Below are positions 12,001-19,580 of a stretch of DNA of 64,000 nt, one piece after another. The translations under genes were made by a program, and so were the position numbers. Origin of the DNA: Branchiostoma floridae (Eukaryota; Chordata; Leptocardii; Amphioxiformes; Branchiostomatidae); the NCBI RefSeq assembly GCF_000003815.2, contig NC_049995.1, forward strand, positions 6,092,475-6,156,474, read 5' to 3'. The notes under the pieces are model-generated. The model had not been told where the DNA came from and did not search any database. It saw only the letters and a list, made by a program, of their open reading frames with translations. Each line of letters opens with the position of its first letter. Position 1 is the stretch's first letter.

Positions 12001-12730
12001 CGTTGAATACTAGACTATATGTTGCTCAGTAAATAACATCTCAAAGAACATTATCTGAATAATACATTCTGCTTTTACCAAAAAGAACCCCTGCTTCGCC
12101 TATTGAGTCAGTTAGTCGAACTTGCTGAAGCTCGATGTTTCTGACTTAGGGAGAAGACAGTGAGCGTAGTTCAGTACACAGAAGTGGTCAATGGCCTTGC
12201 ACTGAGAAACTCGTTATATTAAAAAACAAATTATGACTATGCATGTATATTAACTATTGACGTCATTTTGTTCATGCTTGTTGATAAGGGCACTGCTGAT
12301 GGGAGATCTAACAAAGGAGAAGCCTATAAGAGATGAAGAAGCTGACATGCAGGACCCCACTGCAATTGAGATGACCAACTACGCGTTTCAAACCGATGAC
12401 ATGGCTGCGGTCAACGGCGATGGATCCGATGATGAAATGACTGGGCAGCCGGAAACACCTTCTGGAGGTCAGCAGACATCCGGTTCCTCCGGCCTTCCTG
12501 AGCTGATCTTCAGTGTGAAGGAGATGACCAAGGAGACAATGAAAATAGAGATGGACAAGCTGACTAGGGCGTTAACCAACCGGAGAGAGCAGCTCAGAAA
12601 GCTCACGGAGAAGGAGGAGGAGGTGTCGGACTACATCTTACTGGCTAAGGTTCTGGATAGGCTTTGTGTTGTCATGTACATCCTCAGCATCGCGGCAGCC
12701 GTTCCCATGACTATGTACTTAAGCAAGTAA
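1..12730 (+). CDS. Mosaic Cys-loop ligand-gated ion channel with LRP/ROR-like extracellular modules (3' part of gene)
   Basis: Exons at 1-79, 1392-1499, 2528-2920, 5377-5493, 5864-6125, 6362-6525, 6762-6983, 7213-7398, 7796-7908, 8018-8062, 8474-8574, 10752-10939, 11247-11579, 11711-11843 and 12289-12730 join through GT/AG introns into 2,886 nt of continuous open frame ending in TAA at 12728. Domain order over the visible ~961 residues: YWTD-propeller end (1-26), EGF (27-62), C-type lectin (63-193), LDLa (194-232), Frizzled CRD (233-374), kringle (375-448), sushi (449-510), channel ligand-binding domain (511-710), M1 (711-733), M2 (740-760), M3 (772-795), intracellular loop, M4 (about 930-958). 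Every intron between whole modules is phase 1, the signature of exon shuffling. The protein should sit in the plasma membrane as one subunit of a pentamer with the module array outside. The N-terminus lies upstream of the window. The alternative, two genes meeting at the sushi/channel junction, is not favoured: no start, stop or poly(A) signal is evident between 7398 and 7796 and the phases match. Confidence 0.8.
1392..1499 (+). CDS. Exon: EGF-like domain of LRP type
   Basis: A phase 1-1 exon of 108 nt (36 codons) between a TTTATGTCAG acceptor and a GTGAGT donor. It reads CSLSNGGCQELCLAHPEG, then RACACRDTWELQEDGVSC, with the last Cys completed by the next exon. Six cysteines with NGGC..LCL and CACRDTWEL match the EGF module that caps YWTD propellers in LDLR and LRP proteins. 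An overlapping open frame in another reading is spurious. Confidence 0.85.
1850..2328. mobile_element. Right end of a TTAA-flanked (piggyBac-type) repeat
   Basis: It ends with GTCTGGATAGGG followed by TTAA at 2329-2332, the mirror of the left ends CCCTATTC/CTAGACC seen elsewhere in the window. It shares internal segments with 18.6-18.85 kb (GCAATGGCAACACGAAAAAT, GGAAAAGTCACCAAG, GTTGGCGCAGGCA). The left end is not identified, so the start is approximate. Confidence 0.55.
2528..2920 (+). CDS. Exon: C-type lectin domain
   Basis: A complete C-type lectin domain of about 131 residues in a single phase 1-1 exon, from CLSGYTLYGDACYK to CSSKYKFICQLKE. Six cysteines are in canonical positions. The Ca2+/sugar-binding signature is present as GEPNDNNGGEDC (EPN, the mannose-type motif) followed by GWNDAPC (the WND motif), so the domain is predicted to bind Ca2+ and mannose-type sugars. 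The flanking pattern is normal for vertebrate and amphioxus lectin domains. Ligand preference is inferred from EPN only. Confidence 0.95.
3010..3800. mobile_element. Left part of a TTAA-flanked (piggyBac-type) repeat
   Basis: TTAA at 3006-3009 is followed by CCCTATTCAGAC and a poly-G tract. The body resembles 60.24-60.85 kb: AGAACGGCTTGCGCTAGAGC, TTGCCATGGCAACCGTTTGT, CAAGATGGCGGA, AGATCAAGAAT. Several TGACGTCA-like palindromes are present. The right boundary is uncertain. Confidence 0.6.
4263..4411. mobile_element. Foldback MITE (near-perfect hairpin)
   Basis: The left arm GTACTCTCCAAGCAGAGGTT reappears inverted at the right end (AACCTCTGCTTGGAGAGTAC). The arms are about 70 nt with a loop of a few bases. 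Flanking DNA has further G/C-rich inverted pieces (GGGGGCTTCGGCCCCC). It lies in the intron between the lectin and LDLa exons. Confidence 0.7.
4880..5110 (-). repeat. Dispersed repeat with CCATACC/GGTATGG palindrome
   Basis: The reverse complement of the segment recurs at 29885-29990, 42555-42720 and 45712-45880 (CATACCATAGGTATGGTGAA, TCCTGTCAAAT, CTGAAATTTGGCAC). An A/G-rich stretch (AAGAAGAAGAAAGAAG) lies inside. The class is not known. Confidence 0.5.
5377..5493 (+). CDS. Exon: LDL-receptor class A repeat
   Basis: A 39-codon phase 1-1 exon with six cysteines and the Ca2+-cage motif DCTDGSDEKGC at its end. It starts CNLGYFRCGHGRAC. The spacing is that of a normal LDLa module. It sits between the lectin and Frizzled modules. 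The Asp and Glu residues that bind Ca2+ are all kept, so the fold is probably intact. Confidence 0.95.
5864..6125 (+). CDS. Exon: Frizzled-type cysteine-rich domain, first half
   Basis: This exon enters in phase 1 and leaves in phase 2. It reads VCLPIPGKFQLESRLAMLPN, then QLGQRTFDEVQ and a segment with FISTVIFPQC and NGTLCTP. The pattern LPN.LG..T..E......F..L and FPQC is that of Frizzled/ROR/MuSK CRDs. Two cysteines usually found (before and within the FLC segment) appear replaced. Several NxS/T sequons suggest N-glycosylation. It is continued by the exon at 6362. Confidence 0.85.
6362..6525 (+). CDS. Exon: Frizzled-type cysteine-rich domain, second half
   Basis: This exon completes the CRD: VPCRTWCEEVLNMADDWI, then LPRCDLF and GCWNP. 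PCR..C....... C......C is the diagnostic C-terminal half of Frizzled domains. It enters in phase 2 (completing ATG) and leaves in phase 1 at GTGAAA. A Frizzled CRD immediately followed by a kringle is also the order in ROR receptor kinases, so the pair may have been acquired together. Confidence 0.85.
6762..6983 (+). CDS. Exon: kringle domain
   Basis: A 74-codon phase 1-1 exon reading VCYHGNGINYRGTWSNTVSG ... NNYCRNPIGHDRPFC ... EDCDVIPC. It contains all six kringle cysteines, the YRGT and NYCRNP signatures and the usual length. The lysine-binding acidic pair of plasminogen kringles (DXD/E) is not seen, so lysine binding is not implied. Confidence 0.95.
7213..7398 (+). CDS. Exon: sushi (CCP) domain
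   Basis: A 62-codon phase 1-1 exon with four cysteines: GCWDRGPPNYGKI, GERVTYTCNEGYTL, SEVRC, EGEWQYDKPSC. This is a standard complement-control-protein module with the conserved Trp before the last Cys. It is the module next to the channel and would form the link between the adhesive array and the ligand-binding domain. Confidence 0.9.
7796..7908 (+). CDS. Exon: start of channel ligand-binding domain
   Basis: The exon enters in phase 1 and leaves in phase 0. It reads HEQRLQDELLEIYSSSLAP, then ENVTINFTGSVQLIVGL. An N-terminal helix (RL...L...Y), then P-x-N-V-x-(I/V)-x-F and a strand ending in a hydrophobic segment is how nicotinic-type subunits begin. It is joined directly to the sushi exon, so the channel has no signal peptide of its own and depends on the upstream modules. 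Confidence 0.85.
8018..8062 (+). CDS. Exon: 45-nt ligand-binding-domain exon
   Basis: A phase 0-0 exon of exactly 45 nt, DEKKEQLVASVVIDF, flanked by TTTCTAG and GTAAGT. Nicotinic receptor genes carry a characteristic 45-nt exon at this position encoding the DEKNQ-L-T segment. Both length and sequence (DEKKEQL) agree, which supports common descent of the gene structure with nicotinic subunits. Confidence 0.85.
8474..8574 (+). CDS. Exon: ligand-binding domain, RLSWDP and IWTP motifs
   Basis: The frame encodes NSRLSWDPKYYDDI and FPGNRIWTPSLTL, equivalent to the nicotinic RL-W-P..Y and IW-PDI motifs, leaving in phase 2 at GTATGT. The homologous nicotinic exon is 110 nt, which would start here at 8465 (TGQNSRL), but no AG sits there. 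The AG at 8462-8463 gives a frameshift, whereas AG at 8472-8473 keeps the frame and drops three residues. The latter start is used here. A one-base assembly or allele error is equally possible. The loop-A aromatic Trp of WTD is replaced by Gly in the upstream reading. Confidence 0.65.
8690..9990. repeat. Dispersed repeat, interrupted by a LINE fragment
   Basis: It is homologous to 59295-60020 (AAAATTTCCAGACTTCT, GATCGAACAGAACGGGCGTT, GACCTTATCTTGGCTGTA, AATCCCTA.GACAGAAAG). The copy here carries a G-tract at 9128 and is split by the insertion at 9435-9888. It fills most of the intron before the Cys-loop exon. Confidence 0.6.
9435..9888 (-). mobile_element. 5'-truncated LINE 3' fragment
   Basis: The minus strand has an open stretch (9401-9886) with a LINE-like C-terminal pattern (THTYSSRLSNSFSFNLPKPK followed by TNSKNELFSTV). 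The paralogous repeat at 59.86 kb joins the two flanks directly (AAGTAGAAGTTGAAAAATCC), acting as an empty site, so this is an insertion. It is not a host exon. Confidence 0.6.
10752..10939 (+). CDS. Exon: ligand-binding domain with Cys-loop
   Basis: It contains the Cys-loop with the canonical 13 residues between cysteines: C631 to C645, spanning CDAEPFFFPADNVKC, with the central F-P-x-D kept. It enters in phase 2 (completing Asn) and leaves in phase 1. The intron before it is 2.2 kb and filled with repeats. The Cys-loop is diagnostic for eukaryotic pentameric ligand-gated channels. Confidence 0.92.
11247..11579 (+). CDS. Exon: end of ligand-binding domain, M1 and pore-lining M2
   Basis: M1 is HLATTVGPCIILIVLMIITF, including the conserved Pro. 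M2 aligns position by position with nicotinic M2: GDR at -2' to 0', Ser2', Thr6', Leu9', Ser10', Asp20' and Pro23' (VSFGVTILLSMVVSLVFVTD). Acidic residues at -1' and 20', and no extra Pro-Ala at the inner mouth, predict cation selectivity. The vicinal Cys pair of agonist-binding nicotinic alpha subunits is missing from loop C; cysteines are present instead at QCQG and GGPC. Confidence 0.92.
11711..11843 (+). CDS. Exon: M3 segment
   Basis: The exon encodes the third membrane span (ATLIIVCMGLMGLFLFFTVA and following residues) and the start of the intracellular loop, HDRKGSLSPSAKKVFLHHL. It is phase 1 in and phase 2 out. The donor GTATCC is weak, but the next exon continues in frame. Confidence 0.85.
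12289..12730 (+). CDS. Exon: intracellular loop and M4, stop codon
   Basis: The first ~110 residues are an acidic, Gly/Ser-rich cytoplasmic loop (RDEEADMQD, GDGSDDEM), followed by a charged helix (MKIEMDKLTRALTNRREQL) like the membrane-associated helix of nicotinic subunits. M4 is AKVLDRLCVVMYILSIAA, with the family's VLDR start, and then only MTMYLSK to the stop. M4 ends very near the C-terminus, as expected for a Cys-loop subunit. Confidence 0.92.
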
Positions 12731-13790
12731 AAAGCTGTTACGAATAGTGACACATAAAGTTAAACCAAATCATACAAACAACCTCAAACCGTATAACATT
12801 TCGTCATATTACCAGACCACTTTGTGCAATCCATTTCTGATTGTGTAATGTTAAAATAACAACCATCTTGAAAATTGAACCAGAAAAAAATTCTTTACAG
12901 TCCTGCCCGTTAGTATGCAATACTTCCGTTGTGGAATTTCAATTAAGTATATCAACGTTTATCTAATTTTTTGTACCTTTGAATATCTCTTCTTTTACTT
13001 GGCATCATGCAGAATCTCAAAACCAAAAAGAGGCCGGAAAAGAAAATGCCTACATTTTTAAATCTCAGGTAAAAGCAATACAGAATAAAATGCACGTAAA
13101 AAGAACAATTGGTTCATTGATAAAATTTTTCTGTCTGGATGTATACGACCAATAGAAGATTTAAGAAAGAAACTTTTTCACAAATTTGTCTAAGAAAAAA
13201 AGAAAATCATGTTTCAGAAGACACTAAAATAAACACACTTCGTTCTTTCATGAACTATATGCAACCGACACAAAAGTCTTTAAGAACGATTAAGAAAAAA
13301 ATCAGTCCAGTCAAAAAATGACATTTTAATAGTTGAAACCAAATCAGAAACAAATTAGGAGATCGGCATGATGTTTGTATACACAAAAATCTATGATGCG
13401 TGCGAAGATGTCATGCTTAGTGTGAAGTCAGTGTTATCGTAATGTACTTAAGTAATAATGTTATGATATAAATTTTGTAATTACCAAAACTACATAATAC
13501 CTAATTATGCATGATTACCACGAGTGTGTACTGCATGTGTGTGATTATTATAAGTTACATAATAACTGTTTTAATTCAGTATTAAAGTACGTGATTTAAA
13601 GTATAACATAAGTACAATGAATCAAATAATATGAAATGAAATTAATAATCAAGTTGCAAAATAGCTTGAAAGGAAGCAGTAGGATTTTGTCAATTTAGAT
13701 TAACAATTTGAACCGTTTTCAATAAACATGATCAGATGCAAGACACAAGTTGAAGTCTCTTGTAGCGAGACGATCCTTGTTAAAAGCTAC
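12731..13790. other. AT-rich 3' flank of the channel gene, nothing recognised
   Basis: The interval between the channel stop and the minisatellite is AT-rich with no supportable gene. It probably contains the 3' UTR at its start. The 60-codon open frame at 13139 has no recognisable features. Confidence 0.5.
13084..13089 (+). promoter_or_regulatory. Candidate poly(A) signal of the channel gene
   Basis: AATAAA lies 354 nt after the channel stop codon. It is the first perfect hexamer downstream of the stop. The region is AT-rich, so chance occurrence is possible. Confidence 0.3.
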
Positions 13791-13796
13791 CCAGTC

Positions 13797-14066
13797 AATG
13801 AATTATTTTAACATTTTCACTCGCAGCATAACGAATTATTTTAGCATTTTCACTCGCAGCATAACGAATTATTTTAGCATTTTCACTCGCAGCATAACGA
13901 ATTATTTTAGCATTTTCACTCGCAGCATAACGGATTATTTTAGCATTTTCACTCGCAGCATAACGGATTATTTTAGCATTTTCACTCGCAGCATAACGGA
14001 TTATTTTAGCATTTTCACTCGCAGCATAACGGATTATTTTAGCATTTTCACTCGCAGCATAATGAC
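13797..14066 (+). repeat. 33-bp minisatellite, about 8 copies
   Basis: The unit is AATTATTTTAGCATTTTCAC followed by TCGCAGCATAACG. Eight near-identical copies lie head to tail, with a shared A-to-G change in the last ones. The period is a multiple of three, so it creates a false open frame (NYFSIFTRSIT repeated). Confidence 0.9.
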
Positions 14067-14069
14067 ATA

Positions 14070-15580
14070 AACGTAACGAACGTAATGAAATATTATTATA
14101 TCAAATTACACAAACCTATCATTTTGGAATTACTTTGTCCAAATTTTTTGTCATAATCAAAACCATACCTTTTCCGTACGTGTGATTGTCTAGTTGCAAA
14201 GTCTGCCATGCAAACTCAGTTTTAACATATACTGTTTGTAACTTATGTATAGAAGGTCCTCATTTGCAGAAATTACGCCAGCTAATGACTTTTCAGTCCA
14301 AATAAGAAACCAAAAAATGTTAATATTTAAAAAAAAATATAAAGGTCTTAAGAATGAATTTGTGCCATTTTAAAAACCGCAAGTAAGGGCCCTGTTTGCA
14401 TAATTCATCTGAGATGTTAATTTATTATTTACTTCAAACGTATAGTATATAGTATTAATTTCTCTTTTTGTGGCAGTGCATTTTGTCTTATTACATATAT
14501 TATTACATATGCAAACGTTGCCTTTATTTCAATTACATATACCTGTAGTTGCTCATCTCTTTTTATTCGCATATACGGATGTGACATATTTGAAACTTAA
14601 GTTAATTTCCTGTAACAATTTAGTTATGTTAAAAAAGTCTTTGCAGCATGTGATATATCAGCATCTAATTACGCTCATCATTATGGGCAAAAATGGGCAT
14701 AAATCCATTTTTAATTATTCTTTTTCAGAAATAGTTCCAGGTCCAAAATACAATAAGAGCCACTCTTATGAGACCGAGATGTATCAACTATTTTAAAGTC
14801 AATACCATTACATCATTATAATAAATGTACCTACTTGCATATTGTATTTATAACTTTTAGATTGATGCATGCTGACTAAGAGAAGTCTGAATAAAGCCTT
14901 TGGAAAATGATTTCCGTTGTAAATCTGGGTCGTTGTTTTCTTCTAAAATTATCAAGCAACTAGTAGCCATGACTATCGCTGCCATCAGCATTGATGTAAG
15001 AAAATAGCAGTTATATAGCAAATAAACGTTGAAAATACATTGTTAGAAACGGAATTAGCGACTTTTGTCAAAATGTCCAAACTTTGTGACATTATTGCCA
15101 AATAAATTTTAGGAAAATTCACCAAATTTGTGGTTCTAGCATAAGCCGTTCTGGCGTTATGCGACATAAAAGTTGACGCAGGCCTTCAAAGCCCCTCCCT
15201 CCGTCTGAATAGGTTAAAGTAGTCTTAAAGCGGTAAAACGTACCAAAGTCTCTTCCAAGTACAATATCCATTTGTTTTATTTTGTGTAAACACGTACATG
15301 TGTAGTGGAAAAGATCGCCGTGGAACAGCACCTTCCTACCCGCCTTTTTCAGCGTTGATGTGAATGTGTCGAAACCACATTTTACTGCATAAATTGTGAT
15401 AATTAGATTAAATTAGCGACACCTTAACATGTCAAAATATTCCTCTTACATTGACGAAGCAATGTATGTACAATGATCACCTCGCAGCCTATCTGAGACT
15501 GGTCGTAAAGCAAGGCAGCCGAATCAGCTGCCTTGCAAAAAATACTTGGCATCACTTAAGTATATGTTTGATGGTGTGTA
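14070..15580. other. Intergenic, with a right end of a TTAA-type repeat
   Basis: Mostly AT-rich DNA without a recognisable gene. At about 15060-15216 the sequence resembles the right ends of the TTAA-type family (TTTAGGAAAATTCACCAAA, GTTGACGCAGGC, GTCTGAATAGG-TTAA with one G lost). Confidence 0.5.
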
Positions 15581-15935
15581 TGTAATGTAAGGTTTGTTAA
15601 AAAAATTAGCAGCCCGAACTAAAGGAGAGGCACAAGCACAGGACCTCACCGGGTCCTAATAAACCACTTCCGTAATGTAAGGTTTGGTAAAAAAATTGGC
15701 AGCTCGAGATAGCGGACAGGTAACGGGACCCAGTAGGACCTGGTCCTATTTGACCACTTCCGTAATGTAAGGTTTGGTAGAGAAATTGGCAGCCCGAACT
15801 GAAGGAGAGGCACAAGCACAGGACCTGGTCCTGACCATGACCGTTACGTAAGGCTTGGTGGGAAAAGTTGGTTGCGTGTGTCTTGCTAAGAAGGACCACA
15901 TCTGCTAATGCCGTTATGTAAGGTTTGCTTGAAGA
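15581..15935. repeat. Degenerate ~70-90 bp tandem repeat, about 5 units
   Basis: Units start with GTAATGTAAGGTTTGGTA at about 15582, 15671, 15761, 15841 and 15911. The first three also share TTGGCAGCCCGAACT and AGGCACAAGCACAGGACCT blocks. The open frame on the minus strand is a by-product of the repeat. Confidence 0.75.
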
Positions 15936-16383
15936 CTCGGTAACATGTCCCTCTTGTGTCAGGATGTCCCTTGTTTAGGCTGTGGAAGGTTTTGGAAGAA
16001 GGGCTGATGGAAAATGTGTATACTGTCCCAGCCCAGGCATCATGAAATTCAAGAACCAGGTTGACATGTAAGGTGTATTGTGTTGCAAAATTCGGTGAAT
16101 TCCCTTGGGTGCAATATCATTCTATTTTAGCTTTTCTGTTAGGTTTGGAAATGCCAAATGTTCCACAATGTCCAATTGTATAGTCATAGGTCGCAACTGG
16201 TCTCAATACAGGACTTTGGGTAACAGATTCACAATGAGATATGTAACGAGAGAGGATATCTGAAAAGAAGACACAAAGAGGTAAAAAGAAAATAGTGTAG
16301 TAGTTCTTTTTATTGATTCTGGTTTCTATAGCAGCCGATTTTAAAGAGTGGTTTCTTCTCGTCACCGTAGACGACCAATCAGA

Positions 16384-16545
16384 TCAGTTGTTCCTCTTGA
16401 TGCGGTTAATCCAGCCGCGAAAGGCAGTGACAGGCGGAAAGACTGACGGGTAGCTGGTGCTGCAGTTTTCTGGACCGAAGCTGGTCACCCCCATCACTTG
16501 GTACGACCCGTCTATCTCACAGACAAGAGGGCGGCCAGAGTCACC
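16384..16545 (-). pseudogene. Orphan last exon of a trypsin-like protease (GDSGRP)
   Basis: The minus strand, after a TTGCAG acceptor, encodes GDSGRPLVCEIDGSYQVMG, then VTSFGPENCSTSYPSVF and a C-terminus ending WINRIKRNN-stop. It is a paralog of the last exon at 27777-27938. The Gly after the catalytic Ser-Gly, normally invariant in GDSGGP, is Arg. Flanks from about 16180 to 16830 are also homologous to 27545-28640, so a segment was duplicated. No other protease exon lies nearby, hence a relic. Confidence 0.85.
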
Positions 16546-16849
16546 CTGCAATGCGTGTATTTAAAAAAGTCGTTTTATAATATTAGGCCATGGGAACATG
16601 GTAGCCTGGAATCCATCATAACCTGCAAGGTCAACTCTGATTGACTATGTGAATGTGACCTCACCAGGAGTAGGAAACCATTAGAGTTTACTATACTGCA
16701 CAGCAGCCGACCGATAATGATGATGATGATGACTATGCCCTACTTGGACATAAACTGGATAATGTCCGCAAAGCAAAGTAGACCAATCACTAGGAACATT
16801 TGCTGGGATACACACAATGACAACGTAGTTAAGACGGAATCTGAAGATA

Positions 16850-17830
16850 ATAGCTTTATTGCACAACAATTGTACGGGGTACAAAGTATGGCATCTACAT
16901 AACTACAGTTCTATAACTTAACGCTTATCTAACTAATACAGAAGTTGTAGTATGGGATAAGTTTCTTACAATCATTGGAGGCTGTTACAATCATTGGAGG
17001 AATTTCTAATGTCTAAACCTTCTTTGATATATTTTCCTATATCTGTCATGCAGGGATTGTCACATGTCATGATGTATTTAAATTTGCACTTCAGGTCCAT
17101 TGAGATAAATCCTTGTGTATAAGATGACAACCTTGTGTACAGAGTATTTCTTATATCAGAATATTTGGGACATACAACCATAAAGTGATATTCGTCTTCA
17201 ATTAGCTCTGGACAGAATGGACAAACCCTCTGGTCGATAGGGATTTTTTGGAATCTCCCGGTTTCTATATTTAATTTGTGACAGCCAATTCGGAGTTGTG
17301 TGATTGCCCTACGAATGTCAAGGCTCTTTATGGTTGAAATGTAATTTTCTTGCTTGTAGTGCTTGTTCAATGTAGAAAGAGAGGACAGTTTGGAATTGTT
17401 CCGAATAGAGGAATGCCAATTTTGCACGTATATATCTTGTAAACGTTGTCGTAGCTGAGTGGTGATTGTATCTATGTGGTATGACCTCGGGTTTAGCCAT
17501 ATGTGTCCAAAGCCTTGGTAATTGAGGATATTTTTCACGTGGACAATCCAATCATGTTCTCCGAGTAAAACAGTATTGTATGCCTCACGAAGAAGAGCAT
17601 CTTCTGGTAAATTAACTAAACGATGCCAATATTTTACAAGTTGTATTTCTGCATCAATCAGAGCTGGGAAGGTTCCTAATTCTCCCCTGACTCCATCGTT
17701 TGAGGCTTTGGCATGAATGCCTAACAGAAATTTTTGGAAGCGCATGTCAATGATGTCAAATTCTATAAGCTCAAGACTCATCAACGAGAGTGCGCTCCTC
17801 GAGTAAGTACTAGACAAACTACAGGCAGTT
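16850..17830 (-). mobile_element. LINE 3' end with C-terminal zinc-knuckle-like ORF
   Basis: The minus strand carries 281 open codons (17817-16972). They contain CPFCPELIEDEYHFMVVCPK, the CxxC...H....C motif that follows the thumb region in many CR1/Jockey-type non-LTR retrotransposons. The 3' tail includes TGCAATAAAGCT at 16850-16870. The reverse transcriptase core is absent, so the copy is 5'-truncated. Related fragments lie at 39.5-40.0, 52.45-52.94 and 54.85-55.1 kb. This could be mistaken for a host gene but is repetitive. Confidence 0.8.
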
Positions 17831-17954
17831 CAAAGATAAGCAGCAATGTTTGTACTAAGCCGCTATAATAACATGATAATAACATATGCTAGTGTCAGTC
17901 ACATAATAGTATCTCTTGTTTGACCTTCCTTTGAGCAGCGCAAAAGGTGATTAA

Positions 17955-19178
17955 CCCTATCTAGACCAGGCTTTTTTGGGATACCTGGGGGAGCTCTTTT
18001 GACCCCCCCCCGGTCGTAATTTCAAAACGGCTTCAGTTACGATCACCAAATTTGGAGGACATGATGTACTGGTAAAGTTTTATTTTTGTCATTTTGGTAT
18101 CGTTATGACGTATAATGACGTATTCATGACGTCATAATGTCATATTTGGGGCTAAAATCATCTAAATATGGAATTTCAGCTATACTTAAAGGTATTAAAC
18201 AAAACGATGACAAAAAATGGTACAATATAGGTGTCTTAGTCTGCCAAGTCTTTTGTTGCTAATGATACGCCACTGACGCCTATATGGCGTCAGAAAATAA
18301 CGTCATTTGTCCGCCATCTTGGATCGACCAGCTTGAATTTTTTAAAATACTTTATTTCTACATATAACCCCGAAACCCGAAAGAAGTGGACTAAAAAGGT
18401 TTAGGTGATTGTGTTTTGTAAGAAAATAAAAGTTTTTGACGAAATTTGAGTAAAAATAACATGCATTTCCCGTTGATAATGACGTCCGCCATCTTGCGTT
18501 TTGACCCATGACGTCATCAAATTAGCATAATTATATTTAATTTCAAATGTAACTTAAATTTACACAGGATATTAATGATATAGATAAAAAAATCGTGCTT
18601 TAGCAACAAAAGCATGAAATCCCATAATTCAAACTGAAATCAGTAAATTTGGCAAAACATGCCTGTCAGAAACCCGTTGTCATGCCAACACGAAAAATTA
18701 CAAACTCAACAATTTTTTGCAAAATTTTTGCCAACAATATTTTAGGAAAAGTCATCAAGTTTTGTAGTCTTAGCACACGTCGTTCGGCAGTTATACGACG
18801 TCAGAGTTGGCGCAGGCAATTTTACCCCTTCCTCCCTCCGTGTACACTGTTTGACATGCACTAGATTTCTGGCGGTTTCTAGCGAGGACCAATCAGATGG
18901 CTGCTAGCAGGTCACTGACCGCAGTCGACAATGAGCCAATCACACCCCTTGTATCCCTCTAGTTTCATGTAAATGTCCTGCACTCAACCCAAGCGCATTT
19001 GTGTTGCTATTTTGAATTTTTCCGTAAGTCTAGATCGATCAGCTTGAAAATATTTAACTTTGAAAGTTTTATGTTCCCGACGAAGATTAGATTTGCAAGC
19101 TCTCCAGGACGGGCCGTGTACAAAATGGAGGGAAATTAAATCTAAACTGCTCCCCCCCCCCCCCCGGTCTAGATAGGG
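17955..19178. mobile_element. Complete TTAA-flanked, piggyBac-type non-autonomous element
   Basis: TTAA at 17951-17954, then CCCTATCTAGACC; at the other end GGTCTAGATAGGG, then TTAA at 19179-19182. Inverted termini starting with CCC and a TTAA target duplication are the hallmark of piggyBac-type transposons. No transposase frame is visible. The interior has several TGACGTCA palindromes and CAAGATGGCGG-like blocks shared with other copies in the window. Confidence 0.75.
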
Positions 19179-19189
19179 TTAAGACTGGA

Positions 19190-19420
19190 TCTACAAGATC
19201 CAGCACGGACTAGGACAATACCCTACCATCAGGGGCAAGCCCGTCTCACTTCCACCACGGCAGCGTCGTTCACATTTAGCTCAGCACTTTCGTTTTGTAA
19301 ACACCAAACGCTGTACAGAGGGGGTGGGATGTTCCTGTCCAGGACAGTGGAGGATTGGAATAACTTACCAAGCAGATGTTTGAGATCGCGTAGCGCAGTT
19401 TGCCTTCGAATTCGGCTGCC
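19190..19420 (+). mobile_element. LINE C-terminal fragment
   Basis: The reading LYKIQHGLGQYPTIRGKPVS, then RTVEDWNNLPSRCLRS is the C-terminal pattern (fF.RT...WN.LP) of CR1/Jockey-type LINEs. It is frameshifted between the two parts. Confidence 0.65.
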
Positions 19421-19580
19421 GTGTCACCGATCTTGTGCCCTTGGGAAAGGCACTTTACACAACTTTCCTCACCTCACTCAGGTAAAAAAAAAAGTACCAA
19501 GCTTTAGCTAGGGCCGTCACTCGGATAGGACGTTAAATGGAGGTCCCGTGCCTGGGGAGAGTCATACCCCGGGCAAGTAA
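19420..19580 (+). repeat. SINE-like repeat
   Basis: GCCCTTGGGAAAGGCACTTT, then TCCTCACCTCACTCAGG, a GTACC..GCTTTAGCTAGGG block and GGACGTTAAATGGAGGTCCC resemble widely conserved SINE cores. No tRNA-like promoter boxes were identified upstream, so the class is tentative. Confidence 0.4.

Noticed and set aside
13797..14066. Possible CRISPR-like array
   Set aside because: The units are contiguous with no unique spacers, and the genome is eukaryotic with introns. It is a minisatellite.
13750..14070. Open frame with eight repeats of an 11-residue unit (NYFSIFTRSIT)
   Set aside because: The DNA repeat is 33 bp, a multiple of three, so any stop-free unit gives such a frame. No start context, splice signals or codon-level selection support a protein.
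15606..15899. 97-codon minus-strand frame with internal repeats (CLCLSFSSGCQF)
   Set aside because: The repetition follows the underlying ~90-bp tandem DNA repeat; no splice context.
16972..17817. 281-codon minus-strand frame as a host gene
   Set aside because: Its CPFC...H....C region and AATAAA tail recur in other LINE fragments of this window, so it is a retrotransposon C-terminus.
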